Shown here in pieces: positions 48,540-58,840 of a stretch of 64,000 bases of DNA (the first letter of the stretch is position 1; every line of letters begins with the position of its first letter). Source of the DNA: Pseudaquabacterium terrae (GTDB lineage: Bacteria; Pseudomonadota; Gammaproteobacteria; Burkholderiales; Burkholderiaceae_C). The notes under the pieces were generated by a model, which saw nothing but the letters and a program-made list of their open reading frames with translations, made no database searches and was not told the origin of the DNA. The stretch is taken from positions 1 through 64,000 of the forward strand of contig NZ_JABRWJ010000007.1 in NCBI RefSeq assembly GCF_013266755.1, read 5' to 3'. Made by a program: the position numbers and the translations under genes.

Positions 48540-49303
48540 GCGTGGGCGAGGTCGAGCGTCGCGAGGCCGGCGCGCGTCAGGCGCAGGGCGAGCGCGCGCG
48601 GATGCGGCCCGTCGAGATCCCAGTCGCCTAACACGTGACGTCGGCGGCCACCGGGCAGCGCATGCACCGCCGGGCGGTGCGTGTGGCCGTGCACCATGCA
48701 GTCGGTGCCGGCTTGCGCCAACCAGTCTGCCGCCGCGGCGGCATCGACATCGGCCCATTGATCCGGCGGCATGCCAGCCTGGTGCGCCGCACTGGCATCA
48801 CGCATCGCCCGCGCGGCCGCCTGGCGCTCGGCCAACGGCAGGGCGAGAAACTGCCCCTGCCATTCTTCGCCGCGCACCTGGCTTCGGAACTGCTGGTAGG
48901 CGGTATCGGCCAGGCACAGCGCGTCACCGTGCGTCAACAGCAGGCGCTGGCCCCAGGCCTGCAGCAACGTCGGATCCTGCAGCCGCATCACGCCGCACTC
49001 GCGCAGCAGCGTATCGCCGACGAGGAAGTCGCGGTTGCCCGGCAGGAAGCCGAGCACACGCTTCGCGGCCGCCTCGCGCAGCACGTCGGCACAGGCCTTC
49101 TCGAAGCCATCGAAGCGCGCGTCGTCGCCGACCCACACCTCGAACAGGTCGCCGAGCATCAGCACCGCATCGGCCGGTGTCGTCAGCAGGTGCCGTCGCC
49201 AAACCTCGAAAGTACGCGGCATCGCCGCATGCAGGTGGACATCGGACAGCAGGTCGATCGCGTCCCAGGCGGGGTCGGCGTGCAGCTCGCCGGGGGCCGG
49301 CAT
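48536..49303 (-). CDS. lpxH: UDP-2,3-diacylglucosamine diphosphatase
   Basis: A 255-residue calcineurin-like phosphoesterase of lipid A synthesis, cleaving UDP-diacylglucosamine to lipid X. The metal motifs are SDVHLH, MLGDLFEVWVGDD, LPGNRDFL, LLTHGD and VHGHTHRP. It overlaps mtfA and follows ppiB closely, a cluster order common in Burkholderiales. Confidence 0.95.
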   Translation of the reverse strand: MPAPGELHADPAWDAIDLLSDVHLHAAMPRTFEVWRRHLLTTPADAVLMLGDLFEVWVGDDARFDGFEKACADVLREAAAKRVLGFLPGNRDFLVGDTLLRECGVMRLQDPTLLQAWGQRLLLTHGDALCLADTAYQQFRSQVRGEEWQGQFLALPLAERQAAARAMRDASAAHQAGMPPDQWADVDAAAAADWLAQAGTDCMVHGHTHRPAVHALPGGRRRHVLGDWDLDGPHPRALALRLTRAGLATLDLAHA

Positions 49304-49304
49304 C

Positions 49305-49808
49305 TCACTCGACTTCGACGACCTTCTGGATCAGCACGTCTTCATTGGGCACGTCGTCGTGGAAGCCCTTGCGGCCGGTCGCGACGCGCTCGATCTTGTC
49401 GACGATGTCGGTGCCCGAGACCACCTTGCCGAACACCGCGTAGCCCCAGCCCTGCGGCGACTCCGACTTGAAGTTCAGGAACTCGTTGTCGGCGGTGTTG
49501 ATGAAGAACTGCGCGGTCGCCGAATGCGGGGCGCTGGTGCGCGCCATCGCCAGCGTGTACTTCTGGTTCTTCAGGCCGTTGCCGGCCTCGTTGGCGATCG
49601 CTTCGCGCGTGGGCTTCTGCTGCATGTCGGGCCCGAAGCCGCCGCCCTGGACCATGAAGCCCTTGATGACGCGGTGGAACACCGTGCCGTCGTAGTGGCC
49701 GGCGCGTACATAGGCGAGGAAGTTTTCGACGCTGGCCGGGGCCTTCGCATCATCGAGCTCGATGCGCAGCACCCCGGCGCTGGTGGTCATCTCGACGGTC
49801 TTGGTCAT
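49305..49808 (-). CDS. ppiB: Cytoplasmic peptidyl-prolyl isomerase B
   Basis: A 167-residue cyclophilin without a signal peptide, catalysing cis-trans isomerisation of proline bonds. [28 protein letters not shown] and [10 protein letters not shown] are the cyclophilin core. It follows the exported paralogue by 1 bp and precedes lpxH by 1 bp. Confidence 0.95.
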   Translation of the reverse strand: MTKTVEMTTSAGVLRIELDDAKAPASVENFLAYVRAGHYDGTVFHRVIKGFMVQGGGFGPDMQQKPTREAIANEAGNGLKNQKYTLAMARTSAPHSATAQFFINTADNEFLNFKSESPQGWGYAVFGKVVSGTDIVDKIERVATGRKGFHDDVPNEDVLIQKVVEVE

Positions 49809-49809
49809 G

Positions 49810-50370
49810 TCATTTCTCCACGGTGGCTTTGTTGATCACGATCGGCTGCACGGGCACGTTCTGGTGGCCGCTCTTGTTGCCGGTGGGTGCGGTCTTGATC
49901 TTTTCCACGACCTGCTCGCCTTCGACGACGCGGCCGAACACGGCATAACCGTCCTTCGTGTCGGCAGCATTGAGGAAGGCGTTGTCGTTCACGTTGATGA
50001 AGAACTGCGAGGTCGCCGAATGCGGGTCGGAGGTGCGCGCCATCGCAACCGTGCCGCGCTGGTTGGTCAGCCCGTTGCGCGCTTCGTTCTGGATCGGCGC
50101 GCGTGTCGGCTTCTCCTTCATGTCGGCCGTCATGCCGCCGCCCTGGATCATGAAGTTGTCGATCACGCGGTGGAAGATCGTGCCGTTGTAGTGGCCGGCC
50201 TTCACGTACTGCAGGAAGTTCTCGACCGACTTCGGAGCCTTCTCGGCATCGAGCTGCAGCACGATGTCGCCAGCCGTCGTCGACAAGCGCACCTTCTGGG
50301 CCGCTGCAACGCCACAGAGACTGGCGCCGATCGCCAGCGCCAAAGCACAACGCATCAAAGAGGATCGCAT
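49810..50370 (-). CDS. ppiA: Periplasmic peptidyl-prolyl isomerase A
   Basis: A 186-residue cyclophilin with a signal peptide (about residues 1-24, ending VAAA), so it acts in the periplasm. [15 protein letters not shown] and [12 protein letters not shown] are the active-site strands. It is a close paralogue of ppiB directly downstream; only the signal peptide and the C-terminal tail differ much. Confidence 0.95.
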   Translation of the reverse strand: MRSSLMRCALALAIGASLCGVAAAQKVRLSTTAGDIVLQLDAEKAPKSVENFLQYVKAGHYNGTIFHRVIDNFMIQGGGMTADMKEKPTRAPIQNEARNGLTNQRGTVAMARTSDPHSATSQFFINVNDNAFLNAADTKDGYAVFGRVVEGEQVVEKIKTAPTGNKSGHQNVPVQPIVINKATVEK

Positions 50371-50407
50371 CCGGTACAGGCTCCAGAGAGGGGTGAGTGA
50401 AATCCGT

Positions 50408-50932
50408 TCAGCGCGCGCCGAAGTCGCGCACCAGCTTCAGCTTGCGCTGCAGGCTCGGTTCGGCCCGCGGGTTGGAGCCGGCTTGCTCGTACGCACGCTG
50501 CGCCAGCCGCACGAACACGTCGCCGAGGTTCTCCAGCGCGGCGAAGTAGGTCGGGTCGTAGCGAAGCGCCTGTTCGAGCAACTCGCGTGCGCGGTCGAGC
50601 TGGCCGCGCGCCGCGTGCAGCACCGCGAGGTTGTTGTACGGCTCGGGCAGATCGGGATGGTCCTGCGTCAGGCGCTCGAAGACCGTGATGGCCTCGGCTT
50701 CGCGCCGCGTCTCGGAGAGCATCACGCCGCGCAGGAAGCGCAGCTTCACGTTGCTGGCCTGCGCCACCAGGGCCTGGTCGAGCCGCTGGAAGGCCAGCGC
50801 CGTGTCGCCGCTGCGGTACAGGCGCTCGATGTCGCGCGCCACGTCCGGCCCCTCGGCGGCGTGCACGACGACAGCGGCGGACAGCGCCGCGAGCGCGGCG
50901 GCGAGGCGAGAAAGGAAGGGAAATCGGGGCAT
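50408..50932 (-). CDS. Exported TPR-repeat protein
   Basis: A 174-residue protein with a signal peptide (residues 1-25, ending VVHA) and three tetratricopeptide-like repeats (about 35-68, 69-102, 103-136; [28 protein letters not shown] is a clear one). TPR proteins mediate protein contacts. It starts the run that continues with ppiA, ppiB, lpxH and mtfA and is divergent from cysS. Confidence 0.88.
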   Translation of the reverse strand: MPRFPFLSRLAAALAALSAAVVVHAAEGPDVARDIERLYRSGDTALAFQRLDQALVAQASNVKLRFLRGVMLSETRREAEAITVFERLTQDHPDLPEPYNNLAVLHAARGQLDRARELLEQALRYDPTYFAALENLGDVFVRLAQRAYEQAGSNPRAEPSLQRKLKLVRDFGAR

Positions 50933-51135
50933 CGGATCAGGAAGCGGAACCGGCCCATCGCCGAAGGGTGCCGCGAGGCGCCGCGACGGTGCGCCGCTAT
51001 ACTGAATCGATTGTAAGACCCGCCGCCGCCCGGTCCACCACAGCCCCACGGCGCGACGGCTCCTCCCGCACCCACCTCTTCGAGCCGACCCGGCGCCCAA
51101 GCGCTCCAGTCGGCCGCTTGCGTCGCCAGATTCCG
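50933..51135. other. Divergent gap between TPR gene and cysS
   Basis: 203 bp without a gene. TATACT at 50998-51003 is a -10 candidate for cysS on the plus strand, with no good -35; this would leave a leader of about 125 nt. No riboswitch or T-box structure was recognised. Confidence 0.35.
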
Positions 51136-52515
51136 ATGAGCCTCCGCCTGTACAACACGCTCACCCGCCGCATCGAGCCCTTCGTGCCGATCGAACCCGG
51201 CCACGTGCGGATGTACGTCTGCGGCATGACGATCTACGACCTGTGCCACATGGGGCATGCGCGGATGATGATGGCCTTCGACGTCGTCTACCGCTGGCTG
51301 CTGGCGAGCGGCTACCGCGTCACCTACGTGCGCAACATCACCGACATCGAGGACAAGATCATCAGGCGTGCGGTCGAGCGCGGCATCACGATCCGCCAGC
51401 TGACCGACGAGATGATCGCCGCGATGCGCGAGGACATCGGCGCGATCGGCATCGCCACGCCGACGCACGAACCGCGGGCGACCGAGTACGTGCCGCAGAT
51501 GCTCTCACTGATCGGCACGCTCGAAGACAAGGGCCTGGCCTACCGCGCCGACAACGGCGACGTGAACTACGCGGTGCGCAAGTTTCCGGGTTACGGCAAG
51601 CTCTCGGGCAAGTCGATCGACGAGCTGCGTGCCGGCGAGCGCGTGGCGGTGGCCGACGGCAAGGACGACCCGCTCGACTTCGTGCTGTGGAAGGCCGCGA
51701 AGGCCGACGAGCCGGCCGATGCGAAATACCCCGGCCCCTACGGCGAAGGGCGTCCCGGCTGGCACATCGAGTGCTCGGCCATGTCCTGCGCCGTGCTCGG
51801 CGAGCGTTTCGACATCCACGGCGGCGGCATGGACCTGCAGTTCCCGCACCACGAGAACGAGATCGCGCAGAGTGAAGGCGCGCTCGGCAAGCCCTTCGTC
51901 AACTACTGGTTGCACAACGGCTTCCTCAATGTCGACAACGAAAAGATGTCGAAGTCGCTCGGCAACTTCTTCACCATCCGCGACGTGCTGCAGAAGTTCG
52001 ACGGCGAGACGCTGCGCTTCTTCATGCTGCGCACGCACTACCGCAGCCCGTTCAACTTCAGCGACGTGAATCTCGAGGATGCACGTTCGGCGCTGCGGCG
52101 GCTCTACACGGCGCTCGACGGTGTCGACGTGCCGGCGCAGGGCCCTGCGATCGACTGGGCGCAGCCGCAGGCCGCGGCCTTCCGCACCGCGATGGACGAC
52201 GACTTCAACACGCCGGCCGCCCTGGCCGTGCTGTTCGAGCTGGCCAACGAGCTGAACCGCACGCGCTCGCCGCAGACGGCCGCCTTGCTGCGCCAGCTCG
52301 CCGGCACGCTCGGCGTGCTGCAGCAGGTGCCGCGGGCCTACCTGCAGGCGGGCAGCACGCTCGACGAAGCGACGATTCAGCAGTCGATCGACGCGCGTGC
52401 CGCGGCCAAGCAGGCGAAGAACTTCGCTGAAGCCGACCGCATCCGCCGCGAGCTGGCCGAGCAGGGCATCGAGCTGAAGGATTCGCCGCAAGGCACGACC
52501 TGGTTCCGGGCCTGA
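51136..52515 (+). CDS. cysS: Cysteine-tRNA ligase
   Basis: A 459-residue class I synthetase. The HIGH motif is HMGHAR in [16 protein letters not shown], and KMSKS is exact in [11 protein letters not shown]. Zinc ligands include the Cys of MYVCGMT and the Cys/His set around HIECSAMSC and FPHHENE. Length is normal. The start at 51136 (MSLRLYNTL) is the family start; upstream sequence is not conserved. Confidence 0.97.
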   Translation: MSLRLYNTLTRRIEPFVPIEPGHVRMYVCGMTIYDLCHMGHARMMMAFDVVYRWLLASGYRVTYVRNITDIEDKIIRRAVERGITIRQLTDEMIAAMREDIGAIGIATPTHEPRATEYVPQMLSLIGTLEDKGLAYRADNGDVNYAVRKFPGYGKLSGKSIDELRAGERVAVADGKDDPLDFVLWKAAKADEPADAKYPGPYGEGRPGWHIECSAMSCAVLGERFDIHGGGMDLQFPHHENEIAQSEGALGKPFVNYWLHNGFLNVDNEKMSKSLGNFFTIRDVLQKFDGETLRFFMLRTHYRSPFNFSDVNLEDARSALRRLYTALDGVDVPAQGPAIDWAQPQAAAFRTAMDDDFNTPAALAVLFELANELNRTRSPQTAALLRQLAGTLGVLQQVPRAYLQAGSTLDEATIQQSIDARAAAKQAKNFAEADRIRRELAEQGIELKDSPQGTTWFRA

Positions 52516-52517
52516 CC

Positions 52518-53174
52518 GTGCCGACGAAGAGCAGTGCAGCGGGCGTCACGCCCGACTACTGGGACGACGCCTGCCGCCACCTCGGCCGGCGCGACCGGGT
52601 GATGAAGAAGCTGATCCCGCAGTTCGGCGAAGCGCGGCTGCAAAGCCGCGGCGATGCCTTCACGACGCTGGCGCGGTCGATCGTCGGCCAGCAGATCTCG
52701 GTGAAGGCGGCGCAATCGGTGTGGGACCGCTTCGCCGCCGCCGCGGGTGGGCTGTCGACCCGGCTCTCGCCGGGCGCGGTGCTGAAGCTCGATGCGCCGG
52801 TCTTGCGCGGCGCGGGCCTGTCGGCGCGCAAGACCGAATACCTCGCGGACCTGGCGCGCCACTTCGAGGCCGGCACCGTGCACGTCAAGCTGTGGCAGCA
52901 GATGGACGACGAGGCGATCATCGAGGAGCTGGTCGCCATCCGCGGCATCGGCCGCTGGACCGCCGAGATGTTCCTGATCTTCCACCTGATGCGGCCGAAC
53001 GTGCTGCCGGTCGACGACCTCGGCCTGATCAAGGGCATCAGCCAGAACTACTTCAGCGGCGAGCCGGTGTCGCGGGCCGAAGCACGCGAGGTCGGCGAGG
53101 CGTGGGCGCCGTTTCGCTCTGTAGCCACATGGTACATTTGGCGCAGCCTCGACCCCCTCCCGGTCGACTATTGA
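52518..53174 (+). CDS. AlkA-type DNA-3-methyladenine glycosylase
   Basis: A 218-residue base-excision repair enzyme of the HhH-GPD superfamily that removes alkylated purines. The helix-hairpin-helix is [16 protein letters not shown] and the catalytic Asp is in [10 protein letters not shown], at about residue 172. The start is GTG at 52518, 2 bp after cysS. It lacks the N-terminal domain of E. coli AlkA, as do many bacterial AlkA-like proteins. Cotranscribed with cysS and accA. Confidence 0.9.
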   Translation: MPTKSSAAGVTPDYWDDACRHLGRRDRVMKKLIPQFGEARLQSRGDAFTTLARSIVGQQISVKAAQSVWDRFAAAAGGLSTRLSPGAVLKLDAPVLRGAGLSARKTEYLADLARHFEAGTVHVKLWQQMDDEAIIEELVAIRGIGRWTAEMFLIFHLMRPNVLPVDDLGLIKGISQNYFSGEPVSRAEAREVGEAWAPFRSVATWYIWRSLDPLPVDY

Positions 53175-53238
53175 CGCCCTCGAAGCCCACGCGCGCTTCG
53201 CGTCACGCCGGACCCCTCCACTCAACCTGCTGAGGCGG

Positions 53239-54210
53239 ATGAGCAAAAGACACTTCCTCGAGTTCGAGCAGCCGATCGCCGAGCTCGAAACCAAGATCGA
53301 AGAGCTGCGCTACGTGCAGAACGAGTCGGCCGTCGACATCTCCGAAGAGATCGACCGCCTCGACAAGAAAAGCCAGCAGCTCGCGAAAGAGATCTACGCC
53401 AACCTGTCGCCCTGGCAGGTGACGCAGATCGCGCGGCACCCGCAGCGTCCCTACACGCTCGACTACGTCAACGAGATCTTCACCGACTTCCAGGAGCTGC
53501 ACGGCGACCGCTCGTTCGCCGACGACGCCTCGATCGTCGGCGGCATGGCGCGCTTCAACGGGCAGCCCTGCATGGTGATCGGCCATCAGAAGGGCCGCGA
53601 CACGAAGGAGCGCGGGTTGCGCAACTTCGGCATGTCGCGCCCGGAGGGCTATCGCAAGGCGCTGCGCCTGATGAAGCTGGCCGAGAAGTTCGGCCTGCCG
53701 GTGTTCACCTTCGTCGACACGCCGGGCGCCTATCCCGGCATCGGCGCCGAGGAGCGCGGCCAGTCGGAAGCCATCGGCCGCAACATCTTCGAGATGTGCC
53801 AGCTCGAGGTGCCGATCATCTCGACGATCATCGGCGAGGGCGGCTCCGGCGGCGCGCTGGCGATCTGTGTCGCCGACCAGGTGCTGATGCTGCAGTTCTC
53901 GGTCTATTCGGTGATCTCGCCGGAAGGCTGCGCCTCGATCCTGTGGAAGACCTCGGAGCGCGCGAGCGATGCCGCCGAGGCGCTGGGCATCACCGCGCAT
54001 CGGCTGAAGGCGCTGGGCCTGATCGACAAGGTCGTCAGCGAGCCGGTCGGCGGCGCGCACCGTGATTCGCGCCACATGGCCTCGCAGCTCAAGCGCGCGC
54101 TGGTGGATGGCCTGCGCCAGGTCTCGGACCTGAAGGTCAAGGACCTGCTGCAGCGCCGCTACGACCGCCTGCAGGCCTACGGCCGCTACGCGGACACCAA
54201 GGAACGTTGA
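53239..54210 (+). CDS. accA: Acetyl-CoA carboxylase carboxyltransferase alpha
   Basis: A 323-residue subunit of acetyl-CoA carboxylase, making malonyl-CoA for fatty acid synthesis with Acc[39 protein letters not shown] and [17 protein letters not shown] are typical. Length is that of E. coli AccA. Its stop overlaps the tilS start (TTGA). Confidence 0.97.
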   Translation: MSKRHFLEFEQPIAELETKIEELRYVQNESAVDISEEIDRLDKKSQQLAKEIYANLSPWQVTQIARHPQRPYTLDYVNEIFTDFQELHGDRSFADDASIVGGMARFNGQPCMVIGHQKGRDTKERGLRNFGMSRPEGYRKALRLMKLAEKFGLPVFTFVDTPGAYPGIGAEERGQSEAIGRNIFEMCQLEVPIISTIIGEGGSGGALAICVADQVLMLQFSVYSVISPEGCASILWKTSERASDAAEALGITAHRLKALGLIDKVVSEPVGGAHRDSRHMASQLKRALVDGLRQVSDLKVKDLLQRRYDRLQAYGRYADTKER

Positions 54211-55505
54211 GCGTCTCGCCCGCCACGCTGAATGCCGCCACCGTGGCGGTGGCCTTCAGCGGCGGACGTGATTCGCTGGCCTTGCTGCACGCCACCGTGC
54301 GGGCGGCGAAGCCGCTCGGGCTGTCGGTGGTCGCCTTGCATGTGCACCACGGGCTGCAGCCGCAGGCAGGCGACTGGGTGCGCTCTGCGATTCGCTTGTG
54401 CGGGCGCTGGCAACGCCAAGGCTGGCCGGTGCGCTTGCGCTGGCATCGCCTCGTGGGTGCGCCTGCCGCGGGCGACAGCATCGAGGCCTGGGCCCGCCGC
54501 GAGCGGTATGCGGCGCTCGAGCGCATGGCGATCGAGGAGGGCGCTTCGCTGGTGCTGCTGGCGCAGCACCGTCGCGACCAGGCCGAGACGGTGCTGCTGC
54601 AGGCGCTGCGTGGCGCGGGTCCGCGTGGCCTGGCCGCTATGCCACGTCGCTTCGAGCGCGGCGGCATCGACTGGGCCAGGCCCTGGCTGAATCAGCCGCG
54701 CACGGCGATCGAGCACTACGTGCAGCGCCATCGCCTGCGCCCGATCGACGATCCTTCGAATGCCGATCCGCGGTTTGCGCGCAGCCGCCTGCGGCTCGCG
54801 CTGTGGCCGGCGCTCGAAGGCCACTTTCCGCAGGCCGAGACGGCGCTGGTAGCCGTCGCCGAGCGGGCGTGGGAAGCGGCCGCGGCGCTCGTCGAACTGG
54901 CCGAATCCGATCTGCGCGCACTCGTCGATGAACGCGGTCTCGACGTCGCCGCATGGCAGGCCTTGTCCCCAGCGCGGCGCGCGAATGCGCTGCGGCACTG
55001 GCTGGCGGGCGCGCCGGAGAGCCTCGTGCAGCGCCTGCTCGTCGAGTTGCCCGATCGCCGGCAAGGCGCGTGGCCGCTCGATGTGCAGCGTCGCCTGAGC
55101 TGCTATCGCGGTCGACTGCGTTTCGTCGAGGGCGCCCCATCGCCGCGCGAGACGCCGACGCTCGACCTGTCGACCCCCGGGATTCACGAACTGCCTCAGT
55201 GGCAGGGCGCGATTGAAGTCACCGCCGTCGCGAGCGGTGGCATCGGCGTCGACGCGCTGCGGCAGGTGAGCATCGCAGCCCGCAGCGGCGGCGAATCGTT
55301 CCAGCGCGCGCCGCGCACACCCCCGCGCAGCTTGAAGAAGCAGTACCAGCAGGCCGGCATCGCGCCCGACGAGCGCAGCGGCCCCTTGTTGTGGTCCGGC
55401 GACCGCCTGCTCTTCGTCCCCGGCCTCGGCATCGACGCTCGCGCACTCGCCGCGCCCGGCGCGCCGCAATGCGGCCTGCGCTGGCTGTTGCACCGCAGCA
55501 GCTAA
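54207..55505 (+). CDS. tilS: tRNA(Ile)-lysidine synthetase
   Basis: A 432-residue enzyme that modifies the anticodon C34 of tRNA-Ile(CAU) to lysidine using ATP and lysine. The PP-loop is SGGRDS (18-23) and the conserved HHGLQPQAG follows; the C-terminal substrate-binding domains (about 230-432) end in [14 protein letters not shown]. The start is TTG at 54207, overlapping the accA stop as TTGA; no later ATG keeps the PP-loop. Confidence 0.94.
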   Translation: MSVSPATLNAATVAVAFSGGRDSLALLHATVRAAKPLGLSVVALHVHHGLQPQAGDWVRSAIRLCGRWQRQGWPVRLRWHRLVGAPAAGDSIEAWARRERYAALERMAIEEGASLVLLAQHRRDQAETVLLQALRGAGPRGLAAMPRRFERGGIDWARPWLNQPRTAIEHYVQRHRLRPIDDPSNADPRFARSRLRLALWPALEGHFPQAETALVAVAERAWEAAAALVELAESDLRALVDERGLDVAAWQALSPARRANALRHWLAGAPESLVQRLLVELPDRRQGAWPLDVQRRLSCYRGRLRFVEGAPSPRETPTLDLSTPGIHELPQWQGAIEVTAVASGGIGVDALRQVSIAARSGGESFQRAPRTPPRSLKKQYQQAGIAPDERSGPLLWSGDRLLFVPGLGIDARALAAPGAPQCGLRWLLHRSS

Positions 55506-55508
55506 AAT
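55503..55508 (+). promoter_or_regulatory. -10-like TAAAAT upstream of lysC
   Basis: TAAAAT followed by CGCCG overlaps the tilS stop and lies 56 bp before the lysC ATG. It is a usable -10 with the recurring ANAATCGC tail, so lysC may have its own promoter. No -35 was recognised. Confidence 0.4.
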
Positions 55509-55564
55509 CGCCGATTCCGCGCTCCGGGGCCGCGCGTCATCGTGCCTCGAATTTCTGTTCTCAC

Positions 55565-56842
55565 ATGGCACTGATCGTTCACAAGTACGGCGGTACTTCG
55601 ATGGGCTCGCCCGAGCGCATCAAGAGCGTCGCCAAGCGCGTCGCCAAATGGGCCCGCGCAGGCCACCAGATGGTGGTCGTCCCGTCCGCGATGAGCGGCG
55701 AAACCAATCGCCTGCTCGGGCTGGCCAAGGAAGTGCAGCCGGCGACGATCGATGCCGCCGCGATGCGCGAGCTCGACATGATCGCCTCCACCGGCGAGCA
55801 GGTGTCGGTGGGCCTGCTGGCGCTGGCGCTGCAGTCCGAGGGCATGCCGGCGGTCAGCTACACCGGCTGGCAGGTGCCGGTGAAGACCGATTCGTCGTAC
55901 ACCAAGGCGCGCATCGAGAGCATCGACGACGCCCGCGTGCGCGCCGAACTGGCCGAGGGCAAGGTGGTCATCATCACCGGCTTCCAGGGCATCGACGACG
56001 AAGGCTCGATCACCACGCTCGGCCGCGGCGGCTCGGACACCTCGGCGGTGGCGGTGGCCGCGGCGCTGAAGGCGGCGGAGTGCCTGATCTACACCGACGT
56101 CGACGGCGTCTACACCACCGACCCGCGCGTGGTGCCGGAAGCCCAGCGGCTGCACACCATCAGCTTCGAAGAGATGCTGGAGATGGCCAGCCTGGGCTCG
56201 AAGGTGCTGCAGATCCGCTCGGTCGAATTCGCCGGCAAGTACCGCGTGCCGCTGCGCGTGCTGTCGAGCTTCACGCCGTGGGACATCAACATCGACGAAG
56301 AGGCCAAGTCCGGCACCCTGATCACCTTTGAGGAAGACGAAAAGATGGAACAAGCCGTCGTCTCGGGCATCGCGTTCAACCGCGACGAAGCCAAGTTCAC
56401 CGTGGTCGGCGTGCCCGACAAGCCGGGCATCGCCTACCAGATCCTCGGCGCCGTCGCCGAGGCCAACATCGATGTCGACGTGATCGTGCAGAACATGTCG
56501 CACGACGGCCGCACCGACTTCTCGTTCACCGTGCACCGCAACGACTACCAGCGCACGCTGGACCTGCTGAAGGGCACGGTTGCGCCATCGACCGGCGCGA
56601 CGCAGGTGCTCGGCGACCCGAAGATCTGCAAGGTCTCGATCGTCGGCATCGGCATGAAGAGCCACGTCGGCGTGGCGGCGAAGATGTTCCGCACGCTGAG
56701 CGAAGAGGGGATCAATATCCAGATGATCACCACCAGCGAGATCAAGACCTCGGTGGTGATCGACGAGAAGTACATGGAGCTCGCGGTGCGCGCGCTGCAC
56801 AAGTCGTTCGGTCTGGATGCGGTCGACACGTCGAGCAACTGA
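55565..56842 (+). CDS. lysC: Aspartate kinase
   Basis: A 425-residue kinase that phosphorylates aspartate, the first step to Lys, Thr, Met and diaminopimelate. KYGGTSMG opens the catalytic domain and GRGGSDTSAVA is the ATP-binding stretch. Two ACT domains (about 265-335 and 345-415) bind allosteric amino acids; an internal start in front of them is common in the family (a candidate ATG lies at 56344-56346, MEQAVVSG). The gene is followed by tRNA-Ser, an arrangement I recall from other Burkholderiales. Confidence 0.96.
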   Translation: MALIVHKYGGTSMGSPERIKSVAKRVAKWARAGHQMVVVPSAMSGETNRLLGLAKEVQPATIDAAAMRELDMIASTGEQVSVGLLALALQSEGMPAVSYTGWQVPVKTDSSYTKARIESIDDARVRAELAEGKVVIITGFQGIDDEGSITTLGRGGSDTSAVAVAAALKAAECLIYTDVDGVYTTDPRVVPEAQRLHTISFEEMLEMASLGSKVLQIRSVEFAGKYRVPLRVLSSFTPWDINIDEEAKSGTLITFEEDEKMEQAVVSGIAFNRDEAKFTVVGVPDKPGIAYQILGAVAEANIDVDVIVQNMSHDGRTDFSFTVHRNDYQRTLDLLKGTVAPSTGATQVLGDPKICKVSIVGIGMKSHVGVAAKMFRTLSEEGINIQMITTSEIKTSVVIDEKYMELAVRALHKSFGLDAVDTSSN

Positions 56843-56882
56843 AGTCGCGTCGGCGCGCTGCAAAACAGCGAAAACCCGCTGC

Positions 56883-56888
56883 TAGAAT
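56883..56888 (+). promoter_or_regulatory. -10 TAGAAT before tRNA-Ser
   Basis: TAGAAT ends 12 bp before the first base of tRNA-Ser, the right distance for a tRNA promoter. No clear -35 was found. Confidence 0.5.
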
Positions 56889-56900
56889 GCGCGCTGGCTT

Positions 56901-56993
56901 GGAGTCGTGACCGAGTGGCCGAAGGTGCTCCCCTGCTAAGGGAGTATGTGGGCAAAACCTGCATCGAGGGTTCGAATCCCTCCGACTCCGCCA
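56901..56993 (+). tRNA. serV: tRNA-Ser (anticodon GCT)
   Basis: A 93-nt tRNA from GGAGTCG to CGACTCCGCCA, with encoded CCA. The long variable arm (GTATGTGGGCAAAACCTGCATC) is typical of serine tRNAs, and the anticodon stem-loop CCCCTGCTAAGGG gives GCT. The T arm GAGGGTTCGAATCCCTC is perfect. A terminator follows at once. Confidence 0.97.
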
Positions 56994-56998
56994 GGACG

Positions 56999-57044
56999 AT
57001 CCCTCACTGTGGTGCATCAAGGTGCAAGACAGTGAGGGATTTTT
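56999..57044 (+). terminator. Rho-independent terminator after tRNA-Ser
   Basis: ATCCCTCACTG (56999-57009) pairs with CAGTGAGGGAT (57030-57040) and is followed by TTTT. The loop is 20 nt. It ends the tRNA transcript. Confidence 0.85.
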
Positions 57045-57151
57045 CATTTCTGGGTCGTTGATTTGAGGTTGGCCAGCGGCGGCGGCGTGGCGGTCGTGGG
57101 GGATGCCGGCGGCGGCCACGGCCTCTGCCGGCGCGCGGGTATGCTGGCCCG

Positions 57152-57715
57152 ATGACCGACGAGAACCCTGCTGCGCCGGCCACGCCCGGCCGACACCGTA
57201 TCGAAGCGACCGACGCCGCGCAAGCGCCGCCCGCTGACGCTCGTTTTCCGCGTTACTGGTGGGAAGACTTCCCCGCCGGCCATGTGCGCGACTTCGGCCA
57301 CATGCCGGTGACCCGCGAGGCCGTGCTGGCTTTCGCCCGCGAGTTCGATCCGCAGCCCTTCCACCTGGACGACGCGGCCGCCGAGGCCTCGTTGTTCGGG
57401 CGCCTGGCCGCCAGCGGCTGGCACACCTGCGCGATGACGATGCGCATGATGTGCGACGACTACCTGCTGGACGCCGCCAGCCTCGGCAGCCCCGGCATCG
57501 ACAGCCTGCGCTGGCTCAAGCCCGTATTCCCCGGCGACACGTTGCGCGCGCGCCTGACGGTGCTGCAGGCGCGGCCGATGAACAGCCGGCCCGGCGTCGG
57601 CCTGGTGCAGTCGCGTTGGGAGGTGTTCAACCAGCACGGCGACGCGGTGCTGTCGATGGAAGGCTGGGGCATGTTCCGCCGCCGGCCGGTCGATGCGGCC
57701 GGATCGCCTGACTAG
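57152..57715 (+). CDS. MaoC-family dehydratase
   Basis: A 187-residue hot-dog-fold protein. FAREFDPQPFHLDDAAAEASLFGRLAASGWH (about residues 61-91) is the (R)-specific enoyl-CoA hydratase motif, with the catalytic Asp and His in DPQPFH. MaoC-like proteins hydrate enoyl-CoA in fatty acid or polyester metabolism. A 25-residue low-complexity N-terminus precedes the domain. It lies alone between the tRNA terminator and the next gene; the substrate is not known. Confidence 0.9.
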   Translation: MTDENPAAPATPGRHRIEATDAAQAPPADARFPRYWWEDFPAGHVRDFGHMPVTREAVLAFAREFDPQPFHLDDAAAEASLFGRLAASGWHTCAMTMRMMCDDYLLDAASLGSPGIDSLRWLKPVFPGDTLRARLTVLQARPMNSRPGVGLVQSRWEVFNQHGDAVLSMEGWGMFRRRPVDAAGSPD

Positions 57716-57795
57716 GCGCGGAATCGGGCCGCTGTTCTCGGGTTCGGCCGGCGCCGCGGCTGGGGACACTGATCGCCTCCTGATGAGGTGCGAAC

Positions 57796-58752
57796 ATGAC
57801 CCTGGCTGCTGTGACCCACGACGATGACAACCGTGTGCGCGCGCTGCGCAGCCTGCAGCTGCTGGACTCGCCGCCCGACGAGCGCTTCGACCGCATCACC
57901 CGGCTGGCGCAGGCGCTGTTCGGCACGCCGATGGCCGCCGTCACGCTGGTCGATGCCGAGCGCGTGTGGCACAAGTCCCGCATCGGCCTGAAGGATGCGG
58001 AGTCGCCGCGCGCCACCTCGTTCTGCGGCCACGTCGTGCACGATGCCCGGCCGCTGGTCGTCGAGGACGCGCTGCAGGACCCGCGCTTCCACGACAACCC
58101 GAACGTCACCGGCGATCCGCACGTGCGCTTCTACGCCGGCCACCCCGTTCACGCGATGGGGCACCTGCTGGGCTCGTTCGGTGTCGCCGACACGCAGCCG
58201 AGAGGCTTCACCGATGCCGACCGCAGCCACCTGGCCGACCTGGCGGCGCTGGTCGAGCGCGAGCTGGCGTGCGCCGAATCGGCGACCACCGATCCCTTGA
58301 CCGGCCTGCTCAACCGCCGCGGCTTCGAGCTCGTCGCCAAGCAGTGCCTGAACCACATCGAGCGCGACCGCGAGGCCGCCTGCCTGCTGTCCATCGATCT
58401 CGACGGCTTCAGGCAGATCAACGATGCGCTTGGGCGCGAGCAGGGCGACGACGCGCTGCGCCAATTCGCCGGCTGCCTGACGCAGACCTTCCGCGTCTGC
58501 GATGTCGTCGCGCGGCTCGGCGGGGACGAGTTCGTGGTGCTGCTGAGCGCTGCGGGGCTGGCGGATGTGCCGCCGGCGCTGGCGCGCTTGCAGCGGCATG
58601 TGGATGGGGTGAACCGGCGGGCTGGGGTCGCGTATGGGCTGCGGTTCAGCGCTGGTTCCAGCGTGGTCATCAGCTCGGGCGCCGTGGGGTTGCGGGAGGC
58701 GCTGCAGCAGGCGGATGAGCAGCTGGTTGCAAGGAAGCGGGAGCGGGCGTAG
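57796..58752 (+). CDS. GAF-GGDEF diguanylate cyclase
   Basis: A 318-residue cytoplasmic signalling enzyme that should make cyclic di-GMP. An N-terminal GAF sensor domain (about 20-160; TRLAQALFGTPMAAVTLVDAERVWHKS and SFCGHVV) is joined to a GGDEF domain opening TDPLTGLLNRRGF. The active site GGDEF is intact and the inhibitory-site RxxD (RVCD) lies five residues upstream. The C-terminus is a little short for a full domain. No membrane segment, so it senses something in the cytoplasm. Confidence 0.92.
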   Translation: MTLAAVTHDDDNRVRALRSLQLLDSPPDERFDRITRLAQALFGTPMAAVTLVDAERVWHKSRIGLKDAESPRATSFCGHVVHDARPLVVEDALQDPRFHDNPNVTGDPHVRFYAGHPVHAMGHLLGSFGVADTQPRGFTDADRSHLADLAALVERELACAESATTDPLTGLLNRRGFELVAKQCLNHIERDREAACLLSIDLDGFRQINDALGREQGDDALRQFAGCLTQTFRVCDVVARLGGDEFVVLLSAAGLADVPPALARLQRHVDGVNRRAGVAYGLRFSAGSSVVISSGAVGLREALQQADEQLVARKRERA

Positions 58753-58840
58753 CGCCGCCGCTGACCGTCGACAAGTCGTCGAATCGCGACAGCAAGCGCA
58801 TCGAAGTACAGTGGCGCACTGCTTTCCGGCAGGAAGTCTA

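Noticed and set aside
50933-51135. A T-box or other riboswitch upstream of cysS.
   Set aside because: No T-box core sequence or terminator pair was seen, and T-boxes are not expected in this lineage.
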